Assembly (NCBI RefSeq): GCF_000702325.1
Contig: NZ_KL370891.1
Span: 952,917 to 1,016,916, forward strand
Source: Thiomicrorhabdus sp. Milos-T2
GTDB taxonomy: Bacteria > Pseudomonadota > Gammaproteobacteria > Thiomicrospirales > Thiomicrospiraceae
DNA: 64,000 nt
Direction: 5' to 3'
The position numbers were made by a program, and so were the translations under genes. Below are positions 26,685-35,185 of this stretch, one piece after another. Every line of letters starts with the position of its first letter. The stretch's first letter is position 1. The notes beneath the pieces were generated by a model. The model was not told the DNA's origin. It saw nothing but the letters and a program-made list of their open reading frames with translations, and did no database searches.

Positions 26685-26979
26685 TTGTAGACTCCAAATA
26701 GTAATATTTAGTGTCCAGTTTTTTGGGGGAACCTCAGTACCCTTTAATTTGTTTTATTTAATATAACGTATTGAAAATAAACAGTAAATATAGTTTTTGG
26801 CAATAAAAAGGGTACTGACCCCTTTAACTATAAACAGGTTCTTATGCATTTTTTTGTTTTAAGACTTCTAGCTTTTTCAGCTGTTTTTTCCTTCCAGTAA
26901 TTTTTCTGAAGTTGCTACACACTCAATTTCAATCAATGAGGGCAAAGCCATTTTTTGTAGGGTTAACTCGTAGTAGACT

Positions 26980-28266
26980 TTAGTTCTGAATTTGGTTTTT
27001 TCCATTGTTTTTAGACTGATAGAGTTTGGAATCAACCTCTTGGATAAGGGTTTCATAAGTCTCTACTTTTCTTTGGCTGTACTCTTTTATACCAATGCTG
27101 CAGGTACAATTAAAACTAATTTCTTCGTTAAATAAAAAATCAGTTTGATTAAATTCTGTTTGAATTTTTTGACAAATATCATTTGCTTGAGCTTTATTGG
27201 CCTGTTTTAGCAATATGGCAAACTCATCACCCCCAATACGGAATCCATAATCTGAGTTTCGTATGCCGCGTTCAATCAGTGAGCCCATCATTTCTAATAC
27301 TTTGTCGCCTGAGTAATGACCGTAATGGTCATTAATGTGTTTAAAATCGTCTAAATCCAAGTAAGCAATACTAAAGCAGTAGTTAGGGTCTCTATTTGCG
27401 AATGAAATCTCTTTACGAATAATATCTTCAAAAGAGTCTTTTCTAAAAAGATGCGTCAAACTATCAAGACGCATATCGCTAATTACTTTGCTGGCGTACT
27501 CAAACGTGATGGCATTATTGAGCATAAAAGCAAGCTTATAAATGCTGAGTAATGAGTTGTAGAGTGGCAATATTTCTAAATATTCTTCACGTTTTAGAAA
27601 GAAAAATAGATTTTCAGTATTGATAATGACGCGTTTTTCCATTTCAGTAAAAAAACGTTGTTTTTCAGGGGTTAAAAAACGAATAAATGGTGCCCAATCG
27701 TATAAAAATTCATGCGATAAGTCGTGATTTTCGCTGTCATTTTTGCTAATAGCAATTAATAAGTTTTTTAACCACTCTAGCTTTTTAAAAATGACTTCTT
27801 TAGGTAAATAGTGGTTATCAATGGCTTTTGCTTGATCTAAAAAAAGATCTAAATCTTTTTCGTCTTCTTCAAGCATTTTGTTGAGATAACCTTTTGCTGT
27901 AAAGGCACGCATAATTTTAAAGTATTCAAATATTTCATCCATTAATTCATGGCAAGGTTCGGCTTTTTGGGAGCTAACAATAAAATGCTCTTCAAGTATT
28001 TCTGTTGCCTTAATAAAGTCAATATAAGGTACGCGAATTTTATAATGAAATTCCCCCAATTGAATGTAATTTCGCTTGAGTTCTTCTTTTCCTAAATGGA
28101 GAGTTTGTAAGAAGTGTGATTTTTGTTTAACGATCAACTCTTTAATTTGTTCATTAGAATCAAAAAATACCGACATTCTTTCATTATTTAGCATGGCATC
28201 GTAAAACGTCTCAAAAGAAGGGTCGATGTACTTTTTAATTTCTTGTAATCGTTTAAATTGAGGCAT
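26980..28266 (-). CDS. Diguanylate cyclase with a probable sensor-globin N-terminal domain
   Basis: A 428-residue cytosolic signalling enzyme that should make cyclic di-GMP from two GTP. The C-terminal GGDEF domain (about 265-428) has DLDDFKHINDHYGHYSGDKVL and RIGGDEFAILL, and RNSD five residues before GGDEF is an intact inhibitory I-site. The first 150 residues resemble globin-coupled sensors such as DosC: YIQLGEFHYKIRVPYIDFIKAT has a histidine placed like the proximal heme ligand. Heme and oxygen sensing are inferred. It lies alone in the accessory block between the IS elements and a toxin-antitoxin pair, and its base composition is similar to the surroundings. Confidence 0.85.
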   Translation of the reverse strand: MPQFKRLQEIKKYIDPSFETFYDAMLNNERMSVFFDSNEQIKELIVKQKSHFLQTLHLGKEELKRNYIQLGEFHYKIRVPYIDFIKATEILEEHFIVSSQKAEPCHELMDEIFEYFKIMRAFTAKGYLNKMLEEDEKDLDLFLDQAKAIDNHYLPKEVIFKKLEWLKNLLIAISKNDSENHDLSHEFLYDWAPFIRFLTPEKQRFFTEMEKRVIINTENLFFFLKREEYLEILPLYNSLLSIYKLAFMLNNAITFEYASKVISDMRLDSLTHLFRKDSFEDIIRKEISFANRDPNYCFSIAYLDLDDFKHINDHYGHYSGDKVLEMMGSLIERGIRNSDYGFRIGGDEFAILLKQANKAQANDICQKIQTEFNQTDFLFNEEISFNCTCSIGIKEYSQRKVETYETLIQEVDSKLYQSKNNGKNQIQN

Positions 28267-28367
28267 GTTAAATAGTCTTTACGTTTTTTAAATATATTAG
28301 AATCAATTTGTCTATCATAGAGGTTTTTTTCTTACGAAAGTATATATTTTACAATTTAAATAATAAA

Positions 28368-28480
28368 GAGACCTTTTCACCCAAGGGCATAAACACGAGA
28401 GTATGTATGAGTAAAAAAGGTTTTAGGTACCCCTGAGGGTAAAAATTCATCTGAATTTTATTGCAATCTTCATGAAAACG
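28368..28480 (+). repeat. Left-half remnant of a GAGACC element, in a gene-free gap
   Basis: GAGACCTTTTCAC at 28368 is followed by ACGAGAGTATG, ATGAGTAAAAA and TACCCC..GGGTA, in the order seen in the full element, but no right end follows. The rest of the 354-base gap (28267-28620) holds an exact ACCAGGCCTGGT palindrome (28537-28548) with flanking ACAAGGATT / GCCTTTGT, and the likely promoter of the toxin-antitoxin pair. Confidence 0.5.
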
Positions 28481-28620
28481 AAGGTTACCAAGAAAACGGG
28501 ACGCTACCCTTGTTCATTAGAATAAAAACAAGGATTACCAGGCCTGGTAGCCTTTGTCTTTTAGTAAACTTGAAGCAAGATGCTACAATTTGTAGTGGTT
28601 AAAGTTTAAAGGAGAGTAGT

Positions 28621-28809
28621 ATCGCAACGTCAAGCGTGCGTTTAGATCAATCCTTGGTTGAGAAGGCGAATATCTGGGGTAAGGCACACCACCGTACCAC
28701 ACCTAAACAAATTGAATATTGGGCTAAGATTGGCGAGATTATGGAAGACAATCCCGACTGGCCTTTTTCTTTTGTGCAGCAGGCTTTATTGGCTCAGTCC
28801 GAGCGATAG
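28621..28809 (+). CDS. ParD-like antitoxin, apparent ATC start
   Basis: The frame reads ATSSVRLDQSLVEKANIWGK, then HHRTTPKQIEYWAKIGEIM, and ends FSFVQQALLAQSER with TAG at 28807. This matches the ParD-like antitoxin family that precedes RelE/ParE toxins. A strong Shine-Dalgarno (AAAGGAG) lies six bases before codon ATC at 28621, where relatives have ATG. Translation may begin at ATC inefficiently, or at GTG 28636, which would lose five residues. It is followed after 28 bases by the toxin gene. Confidence 0.65.
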   Translation: MATSSVRLDQSLVEKANIWGKAHHRTTPKQIEYWAKIGEIMEDNPDWPFSFVQQALLAQSER

Positions 28810-28837
28810 GCATGCAAGTTGGAACCGTTTGATTTAG

Positions 28838-29215
28838 ATGCGTGAGTTGCAGTTATTACAGACGCCAAGTTTTAAAAAGGCTTTTAAAAAACTGCACGCC
28901 AACCAGCAGGCTGAAGTCAAAGAAGCGATTCGCTATTTAAAGAACAACTCAGAAGTGGGTGAACAGAAAAAAGGTGATTTGCGTTTTTTACGAGTTTATA
29001 AGTTTAAGAGGGTTGGCCAGTTAACCTTGCTTGGTTATGTTTCTGAGCAAGAGCGTTTAGTCTTGGAGTTATTAGGATTGTTGACTTTAGGAAGTCACGA
29101 AAACTTTTACCGTGATTTAAAGCAATCTTATGCAATCTTAAGCAATCTTAAGACCTTTCATTTAGTGGATTACCTTATATTAAATTCTACCTATATTAAA
29201 ATAGACTTATATTAA
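28838..29215 (+). CDS. RelE/ParE-family toxin
   Basis: A 125-codon reading frame whose first 97 residues match a RelE/ParE-type toxin: LQTPSFKKAFKKLHANQQAEVKEAIRYL, KKGDLRFLRVYKFKRVGQLTLLGYV and LLGLLTLGSHENFYRDLK, the usual C-terminus of the family. The last 28 residues (from QSYAILSNLK) look like accidental read-through into a 10-bp tandem repeat (29121-29150). It is probably controlled by the ParD-like antitoxin directly upstream. Confidence 0.8.
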   Translation: MRELQLLQTPSFKKAFKKLHANQQAEVKEAIRYLKNNSEVGEQKKGDLRFLRVYKFKRVGQLTLLGYVSEQERLVLELLGLLTLGSHENFYRDLKQSYAILSNLKTFHLVDYLILNSTYIKIDLY

Positions 29216-29286
29216 AACTATGCCTCAAAAGGCGAGTGCTCTTAAAAGACTTTCACGTCACAAAAATTCATAAAGGATATATTTTA

Positions 29287-29643
29287 ATGGCAAGGAATAA
29301 AAATCATAAAAACCAAACTGCAAACGAGTCAGAAAAAATTGTAAAAGACCCAAATGCTTTTTGTTGGTATGAAGATGATATTTTAGTTTTAAACGTTTTG
29401 GGAACGCCAAGTGCCAAAAGAGATGTTATTGGTAAGCCCAAAGCTAATCAACTGAAAATAAGTGTAACGGCTAAGCCGGTAGCGGGAAGAGCGACTGATC
29501 ATATGGTTAAATTTCTTTGTCGTGAATTTGGGGTAAATAAGTCAGATATAGAGGTTGTTTTTGGCCGAATGAATGTTAATAAACAGCTACGTATAAAAGA
29601 CCCTAAAACTCTCCCATCGGTTATTGCCAAAGCCTTGGCTTAA
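29287..29643 (+). CDS. DUF167 (YggU-type) protein
   Basis: A 118-residue protein. The DUF167 core is ISVTAKPVAGRATDHMVKFLCREFGVNKSDIEVVFGR, preceded by DDILVLNVLGTPSAKRDVIG. The basic N-terminal ARNKNHKNQ extension is unusual. No biochemical role is established. The ATG at 29287 is chosen because AAAGGA lies eleven bases upstream; a TTG at 29236 is unlikely. Confidence 0.8.
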   Translation: MARNKNHKNQTANESEKIVKDPNAFCWYEDDILVLNVLGTPSAKRDVIGKPKANQLKISVTAKPVAGRATDHMVKFLCREFGVNKSDIEVVFGRMNVNKQLRIKDPKTLPSVIAKALA

Positions 29644-29676
29644 AAAGCCAAAGCATATAATTGTGGTTTGTTATTT

Positions 29677-29826
29677 TGGGTATAGGTATTTAATGATTAA
29701 TTAAACAAATCTTTTAACCACGAAGACACGAAAGAACGAAGGCATGAAGATTTCTAATATCTAATACCAACTTTAATTTATTGAATAACCAAGCTAAACG
29801 TAATAAATTAATCGTTTAATTTTCTA
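29677..29826 (+). repeat. Dispersed repeat with AACCACGAAGACAC motif, single-ended copy
   Basis: From GGGTATA through TTTTAACCACGAAGACAC and AAGATTTCTAATATCTAATACC this 150-base stretch matches 46680-46815 closely. The inverted right-hand motif present in the 46.7 kb copy is missing. It lies between the DUF167 gene and grpE, followed by an exact palindrome at 29832-29843. Confidence 0.75.
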
Positions 29827-29872
29827 TCTTTACCAGGCCTGGTAAATTGATTTAAAAAAAATCCTTTTTTGC

Positions 29873-29899
29873 CTTGAATTACTCAGGGCTATCCCTTAT
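29873..29899 (+). promoter_or_regulatory. Sigma32-like promoter of grpE
   Basis: CTTGAA (29873-29878), 14 bases, CCCTTAT (29893-29899), about 35 bases before the grpE start. This fits the heat-shock consensus CTTGAA-N13-17-CCCCAT. No CIRCE was found here. Confidence 0.6.
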
Positions 29900-29933
29900 A
29901 AAACTTCCGACTAGAAATTTACTGGAGATAACC

Positions 29934-30518
29934 ATGTCTGAAAAAGAGCAAAAAATGAATGATGACGTAAATGCAGAAACTGTTGAAAATCAAACGGCAG
30001 AAGAGACTTTACAGCAGGCTGAAGAAGCATTAGAAAATGCGCAAGAAGCGGTTCAAGATGATATTGCCGCTTTATTAGAAGAAGCAAAAGCTGAAGCACA
30101 AAAGCATAAAGATATGGCTTTACGTGTGCAAGCAGATATGGAAAACTTGCGTCGTCGTACCCGTTTAGATGTAGAAGGTGCTCATAAATATGCTTTAGAA
30201 AAGTTTGTTAATGCGTTAATTCCGGCAATGGACTCTATGGAAATGGGAATGGAAGCCGCTGCAAAAGAGGGTGCGACCATTGAGAGTATTAGCGAAGGCG
30301 TAGAGATGACGTTTAAGCAGTTAATTGACGTTTTACAAGAGTTTAATGTTGAGCGAGTAGACCCGACAGGTGAAAAGTTTGACCCTCAGCTGCATGAAGC
30401 AATGACCATGATTCCATCTCCTGATCACGAAAGTAATACCGTAATAGATACTATTCAAAAAGGATACACGTTAAATGAACGTTTAGTTCGTGCAGCTCGT
30501 GTAATCGTTGCTCAGTAA
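29934..30518 (+). CDS. grpE: Nucleotide exchange factor GrpE
   Basis: A 194-residue co-chaperone that releases ADP from DnaK. It has an acidic N-terminal tail, a long helix (MALRVQADMENLRRRTRLDVEGAHKYALEKF-type, marker DMENLRRR), and the beta-wing near FDPQLHEAM and GYTLNERLVRAARVIVAQ. The ATG at 29934 has GGAG upstream; the longer reading from 29874 is rejected. It precedes dnaK by 223 bases, a wider spacing than usual. Confidence 0.95.
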   Translation: MSEKEQKMNDDVNAETVENQTAEETLQQAEEALENAQEAVQDDIAALLEEAKAEAQKHKDMALRVQADMENLRRRTRLDVEGAHKYALEKFVNALIPAMDSMEMGMEAAAKEGATIESISEGVEMTFKQLIDVLQEFNVERVDPTGEKFDPQLHEAMTMIPSPDHESNTVIDTIQKGYTLNERLVRAARVIVAQ

Positions 30519-30601
30519 GCATTGTTGTGCGGTGAATTTTTCAGCGAAAGTTAGGTAAGTAAGACTTTCTGCTGAAATTAGTAAAAAAAATCAAATTTAG
30601 A

Positions 30602-30629
30602 CTTGAAAGCATTTTTAACAGCCTTATAT
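30602..30629 (+). promoter_or_regulatory. Sigma32-like promoter of dnaK
   Basis: CTTGAA (30602-30607), 14 bases, CCTTATAT (30622-30629). The arrangement copies that before grpE, so dnaK can be induced independently. Confidence 0.55.
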
Positions 30630-30741
30630 ACAAGTCAACAAACAATTTAAACATTATTTTAAGAATTAACTTTTGACCCGACTTGGTGAAATTAAATTGA
30701 CCAGGCCTGGTAACTTAAGTTTGCAATTTGGAGTGAATCAA

Positions 30742-32661
30742 ATGGCTAAAATTATTGGTATCGATTTAGGAACAACCAACTCATGTGTGGCAGTAATGGA
30801 AGGGAAAGACGTTAAAGTTATTCCTAATGCTGAAGGTGTAAGAACTACACCGTCTATTATTGGTTACACGGCTGACGGTGAAGTTTTAGTGGGTGATTCT
30901 GCTAAACGTCAAGCGGTAACTAACCCAGAAAATACTATTTTTGCAATCAAGCGTTTAATCGGTCGTCGTTCAGATGATGCGGTTGTTGCTAAAGATAAGG
31001 ATATGGTTCCTTATGCAATCGTAGCCGCTGATAACGGTGATGCTTGGGTTGAAGTGAATGGTAAGAAATTATCTCCTCAAGAAGTGTCTGCAAAAACATT
31101 AATTAAAATGAAGACTACTGCTGAAGATTATCTTGGTCATGAAGTGACTGAAGCGGTGGTAACGGTTCCTGCTTACTTTAACGATGCACAGCGTCAAGCG
31201 ACTAAAGATGCGGGTAAAATTGCTGGTTTAGAAGTTAAGCGTATTATTAACGAACCAACGGCCGCTGCACTTGCGTACGGTATGGATAAAGCGACTGGCG
31301 ATAGTAAAATTGCCGTATATGACTTAGGTGGTGGTACTTTCGATATCTCTATCATTGAAGTTGCAGACTTAGACGGTGAGAAGCAAGTAGAAGTACTTTC
31401 TACCAACGGTGACACTTTCTTGGGTGGTGAAGATTTCGATAACGTAATCGTTGAACATATTGCTGAAGAATTCATGAAAGATCAGAATGTTGATATTAAA
31501 TTAGACAAGTTGGCTTTACAGCGTGTTCGTGAAGCAGCAGAGAAAGCAAAAATTGAGCTTTCTTCTCGTGAGCAAACAGACATCAACCTACCTTATGTTA
31601 CTGCTGATGCAACCGGTCCAAAACACTTAAACATGAAAATTACTCGTGCTAAGTTTGAGTCTTTAATTGAAGACTTAGTTAAGCGTTCAATTGAACCATG
31701 TAAAATGGCTCTTAAAGATGCAGGTCTTTCTGCTTCTGAAATTGACGATGTTATTTTGGTGGGTGGATCAACTCGTGTGCCAATGGTACAAGCAGCGGTT
31801 AAAGAGTTCTTTGGTAAAGAGCCACGTAAAGATGTAAACCCTGATGAAGCCGTAGCTATTGGTGCAGCGATTCAAGGTGGTGTACTTTCTGGTGATGTTA
31901 ACGATGTACTTCTATTAGACGTTACTCCTCTATCTCTAGGTATTGAGACAATGGGTGGTGTAATGACTAAGCTGATTGAGAAGAACACAACTATCCCAAC
32001 ACGTAAGTCACAAGTATTCTCTACTGCTGAAGATAACCAGTCTGCCGTTACAATTCACGTTGTTCAAGGTGAACGTGAAATGGCTTCTGGAAACAAGTCT
32101 CTTGGTCAGTTTAACCTAGATGAGATTCCACCAGCACAACGTGGTATGCCTCAAATTGAAGTAACATTTGATATTGATGCAAACGGTATCTTGAATGTGT
32201 CTGCTAAAGATAAGAATACAGGTAAAGAGCAACATATTACTATCCAAGCTTCATCTGGTCTTTCTGAGGACGAAGTTGAAGCAATGGTTAAAGATGCAGA
32301 AGCTCACGCTGAAGAAGATGCAAAACTAAAAGAGCTAGTTGAAGCACGTAACCAAGCAGATGCGATGGTTCACGCAACTAATAAAATGGTTAAAGATGCT
32401 GGCGATTCTGTTGATGCAGCGGAAAAAGAAGCGATTGATACAGCAATTAAAGCCGTAGAAGAAGCCATTAAAGGTGACGATAAGGCTGCAATTGAAGATT
32501 CAGTTGCTAAATTAGCTGAAGCAAGTCAATCAGTTGCTCAAAAAGCACAAGCACAGCAGCAAGCGGGCGGTGCAGAAGCTCAAGAGCAAGGTTCAACAGA
32601 CAATGCAGATGACGATATTGTCGATGCAGAGTTTGAAGAAGTGAATGACGATAAGAAGTAA
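30742..32661 (+). CDS. dnaK: Chaperone DnaK (Hsp70)
   Basis: A 639-residue Hsp70 that folds proteins with DnaJ and GrpE. The ATPase domain opens with [19 protein letters not shown] and has [13 protein letters not shown] and [11 protein letters not shown]; the substrate domain has [14 protein letters not shown]; the tail ends [17 protein letters not shown], the usual proteobacterial terminus. The frame is open back to 30673, but the ATG at 30742 gives the family N-terminus. An exact palindrome (30700-30711) lies in the leader, 31 bases before the start. Confidence 0.97.
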   Translation: MAKIIGIDLGTTNSCVAVMEGKDVKVIPNAEGVRTTPSIIGYTADGEVLVGDSAKRQAVTNPENTIFAIKRLIGRRSDDAVVAKDKDMVPYAIVAADNGDAWVEVNGKKLSPQEVSAKTLIKMKTTAEDYLGHEVTEAVVTVPAYFNDAQRQATKDAGKIAGLEVKRIINEPTAAALAYGMDKATGDSKIAVYDLGGGTFDISIIEVADLDGEKQVEVLSTNGDTFLGGEDFDNVIVEHIAEEFMKDQNVDIKLDKLALQRVREAAEKAKIELSSREQTDINLPYVTADATGPKHLNMKITRAKFESLIEDLVKRSIEPCKMALKDAGLSASEIDDVILVGGSTRVPMVQAAVKEFFGKEPRKDVNPDEAVAIGAAIQGGVLSGDVNDVLLLDVTPLSLGIETMGGVMTKLIEKNTTIPTRKSQVFSTAEDNQSAVTIHVVQGEREMASGNKSLGQFNLDEIPPAQRGMPQIEVTFDIDANGILNVSAKDKNTGKEQHITIQASSGLSEDEVEAMVKDAEAHAEEDAKLKELVEARNQADAMVHATNKMVKDAGDSVDAAEKEAIDTAIKAVEEAIKGDDKAAIEDSVAKLAEASQSVAQKAQAQQQAGGAEAQEQGSTDNADDDIVDAEFEEVNDDKK

Positions 32662-32669
32662 TTCTTAGC

Positions 32670-32908
32670 GATAACCACTAAGGCACGAAGACACTAAGTT
32701 TTGATGGGTTTATTTTAAATTTATCAAAATGGAAAGGTCTTCGTGCTTTTCTATTTAAAACAATAAGTTTGTATCCGAAAAAACGCTTTTAATCAGTGCT
32801 CTTGATAAAAAGATGATTAAGAATTTTTTTGATATTAATTTCAATAACATATCGCTGAGTTTAACTAAACCTAATTTTTTCTTCGAGTCTTCGTGACTTT
32901 GTGGTTAA
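32670..32908. repeat. AACCAC...GTGGTT inverted-end repeat between dnaK and dnaJ
   Basis: The left end AACCACTAAGGCACGAAGACAC (read in two parts: AACCACTAAGG, CACGAAGACAC) and the right end TCTTCGTGACTTTGTGGTTA are imperfect inverted copies. The inner sequence differs from the related copy at 46.7 kb. It makes up most of the 281-base gap between dnaK and dnaJ. Confidence 0.7.
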
Positions 32909-32942
32909 AAAAGATATGAATAAAACGTAAAACGAGAGATCG

Positions 32943-34118
32943 ATGAGTAAAACCTGTTACTACGAAATCCTATCCGTTTCCAAAACGGCATCTGAAGGTG
33001 AGATTAAAAAAGCCTATCGCAAAATGGCGATGAAATATCATCCTGATCGTAACCCTGGTGATGCTGAAGCTGAAAATAAATTTAAAGAAGCCGCTGAAGC
33101 TTATGAGGTTTTGTCTGATGCACAAAAACGCGCTACTTATGATCAGTTTGGTCATGCTGGTTTAGAAGGCGGTGCAGGTGGCCACGGTGGTGGATTTGGC
33201 GGTGGTGGTTTCGGCGATGCGTTTGGGGATATCTTTGGCGATATTTTTGGCGGCGGTTTTGGCGGCCAACGTGGGCCACAGCCAGGTCAAGATTTACAAT
33301 ATGAGCTTGAAGTTTCGCTTGAAGATGCGGTAGCGGGTACAACGGTTGATATTCGTATTCCGACTAAAGATGTTTGTGATGCGTGTGATGGTTCTGGTGC
33401 GGAACCGGGCAGTTCTGTAGAAACCTGCCCAACTTGTCATGGTGCTGGTCAAGTGCGAATGCAACAAGGTTTCTTTGCCGTTAATCGTGCATGTCCAAGT
33501 TGTCATGGTTCAGGTAAATTAATTAAGACGCCATGTAAAAAGTGTCATGGTGAAGGCTATACTCACGATAATAAAACCTTGTCAGTTAAAATTCCTGCGG
33601 GAGTGGACAACGGTGATCGTATTCGTCTACAAGGCGAAGGTGAAGCTGGCGAGCCTGGTGCACCACGCGGTGATTTATATGTGCGTATTCGCGTCAAAAA
33701 GCATGCTATTTTTGAACGTGATGGTAATACTCTCTATTGTGAACTGCCGATTGGTTTTGCAACCGCTGCCCTAGGGGGTTCAATTGATGTGCCTACTTTA
33801 GGTGGTAAAGCTAATTTGAAAATTCCAGCGGGAACTCAGTCGGGACAACGCTTTAAATTAACCGGTAAAGGTGTTAAATCGGTACGTTCATCTCACATGG
33901 GAGATATGGTAGTTTTAGTTAATATTGAAACACCGGTTAAGTTAACGTCTCGTCAAAAAGAGTTATTACAAGAGTTTGATGAAAGCCTGCAAGGTAAGCA
34001 TCATAAACAGCACAGTCCTCAGGCACATAGCTTTTTTGATTCAGTTAAATCGTTTTTTACGGGCGATGATGACGATGATAAAAAATCCAAAAAAGATAAA
34101 GATGAGCCTTGGAATTAG
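32943..34118 (+). CDS. dnaJ: Chaperone DnaJ (Hsp40)
   Basis: A 391-residue type I J-protein that delivers substrates to DnaK. The J domain has [20 protein letters not shown] and the HPD motif; a Gly/Phe-rich stretch follows (about 75-120); then four zinc-binding repeats [32 protein letters not shown]; then the substrate-binding C-terminal domains. The tail after residue 355 is charged and lysine-rich. The start [10 protein letters not shown] has Cys where Asp is common; this is outside the HPD site. Confidence 0.96.
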   Translation: MSKTCYYEILSVSKTASEGEIKKAYRKMAMKYHPDRNPGDAEAENKFKEAAEAYEVLSDAQKRATYDQFGHAGLEGGAGGHGGGFGGGGFGDAFGDIFGDIFGGGFGGQRGPQPGQDLQYELEVSLEDAVAGTTVDIRIPTKDVCDACDGSGAEPGSSVETCPTCHGAGQVRMQQGFFAVNRACPSCHGSGKLIKTPCKKCHGEGYTHDNKTLSVKIPAGVDNGDRIRLQGEGEAGEPGAPRGDLYVRIRVKKHAIFERDGNTLYCELPIGFATAALGGSIDVPTLGGKANLKIPAGTQSGQRFKLTGKGVKSVRSSHMGDMVVLVNIETPVKLTSRQKELLQEFDESLQGKHHKQHSPQAHSFFDSVKSFFTGDDDDDKKSKKDKDEPWN

Positions 34119-34144
34119 TAGAATACTGGACAAGCAAACTTAAA

Positions 34145-34226
34145 GAGAACTTGCTAAGAGGTGGTTTTGCGAATAAAAATGGTTTTTATCACCTTTTCTT
34201 TCGCGCCACATTTGTGCAAAGGTCTC
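34145..34226. repeat. Short GAGACC-element derivative between dnaJ and dapB
   Basis: GAGAACTTGC at the left and TTTGTGCAAAGGTCTC at the right, 82 bp in all, with CTTTCGCGCCAC matching the CTTTCGCACC of the full copies. The flanks TTAAA and TTGAA agree at four of five bases, suggesting an old target duplication. Confidence 0.55.
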
Positions 34227-34248
34227 TTGAAATCGTAAAGGATAATAG

Positions 34249-35049
<801 letters not shown>

Positions 35050-35111
35050 TTCAAGTTTGCGTTAATCTAAAGTAAAACTGTATTTTAATAATGCAGTGTG
35101 ACTTATTCCTT

Positions 35112-35149
35112 TAAAAGGTATTCAATTCTTGTGATTGAATACCTTTTTT
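35112..35149. terminator. Terminator between dapB and the msr gene
   Basis: AAAAGGTATTCAAT, a short loop, ATTGAATACCTTTTTT, with T run; serves dapB and, on the other strand, the convergent methionine sulfoxide reductase gene. Confidence 0.9.
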
Positions 35150-35185
35150 GTTTTTATCGGCACAAATTAAATTCTATGAACCGAA

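Larger units (their letters stand above)
24188..26736 (-). mobile_element. IS3-family element carrying a nested IS4-family insertion
   Basis: Terminal inverted repeats TGAAGTTCCCCCAA (left) and its counterpart ending TTGGGGGAACCTCA (right), with GTA on both sides (24185-24187, 26737-26739), the 3-bp duplication usual for IS3 elements. Subtracting the nested element leaves about 1268 bp, a normal IS3 length. It carries orfA and an orfB split by the insertion. Confidence 0.92.
24175..26825. repeat. Mini inverted-repeat element split by an IS3-family insertion
   Basis: The left end AAAGGGGTCAGTACCCTTT is divided: 24175-24187 lies left of the insertion and 26740-26745 right of it. Its exact reverse complement stands at 26807-26825. 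Without the insertion the unit would be about 99 bp with 19-bp inverted ends and no coding capacity. Confidence 0.65.

Noticed and set aside
30673-30741. Upstream extension of dnaK
   Set aside because: It would place 23 unrelated residues, including a palindrome-encoded part, before the conserved DnaK N-terminus.
33133-33506. Minus-strand frames opposite dnaJ
   Set aside because: They are shadows of the Gly-rich and Cys-rich dnaJ codons.
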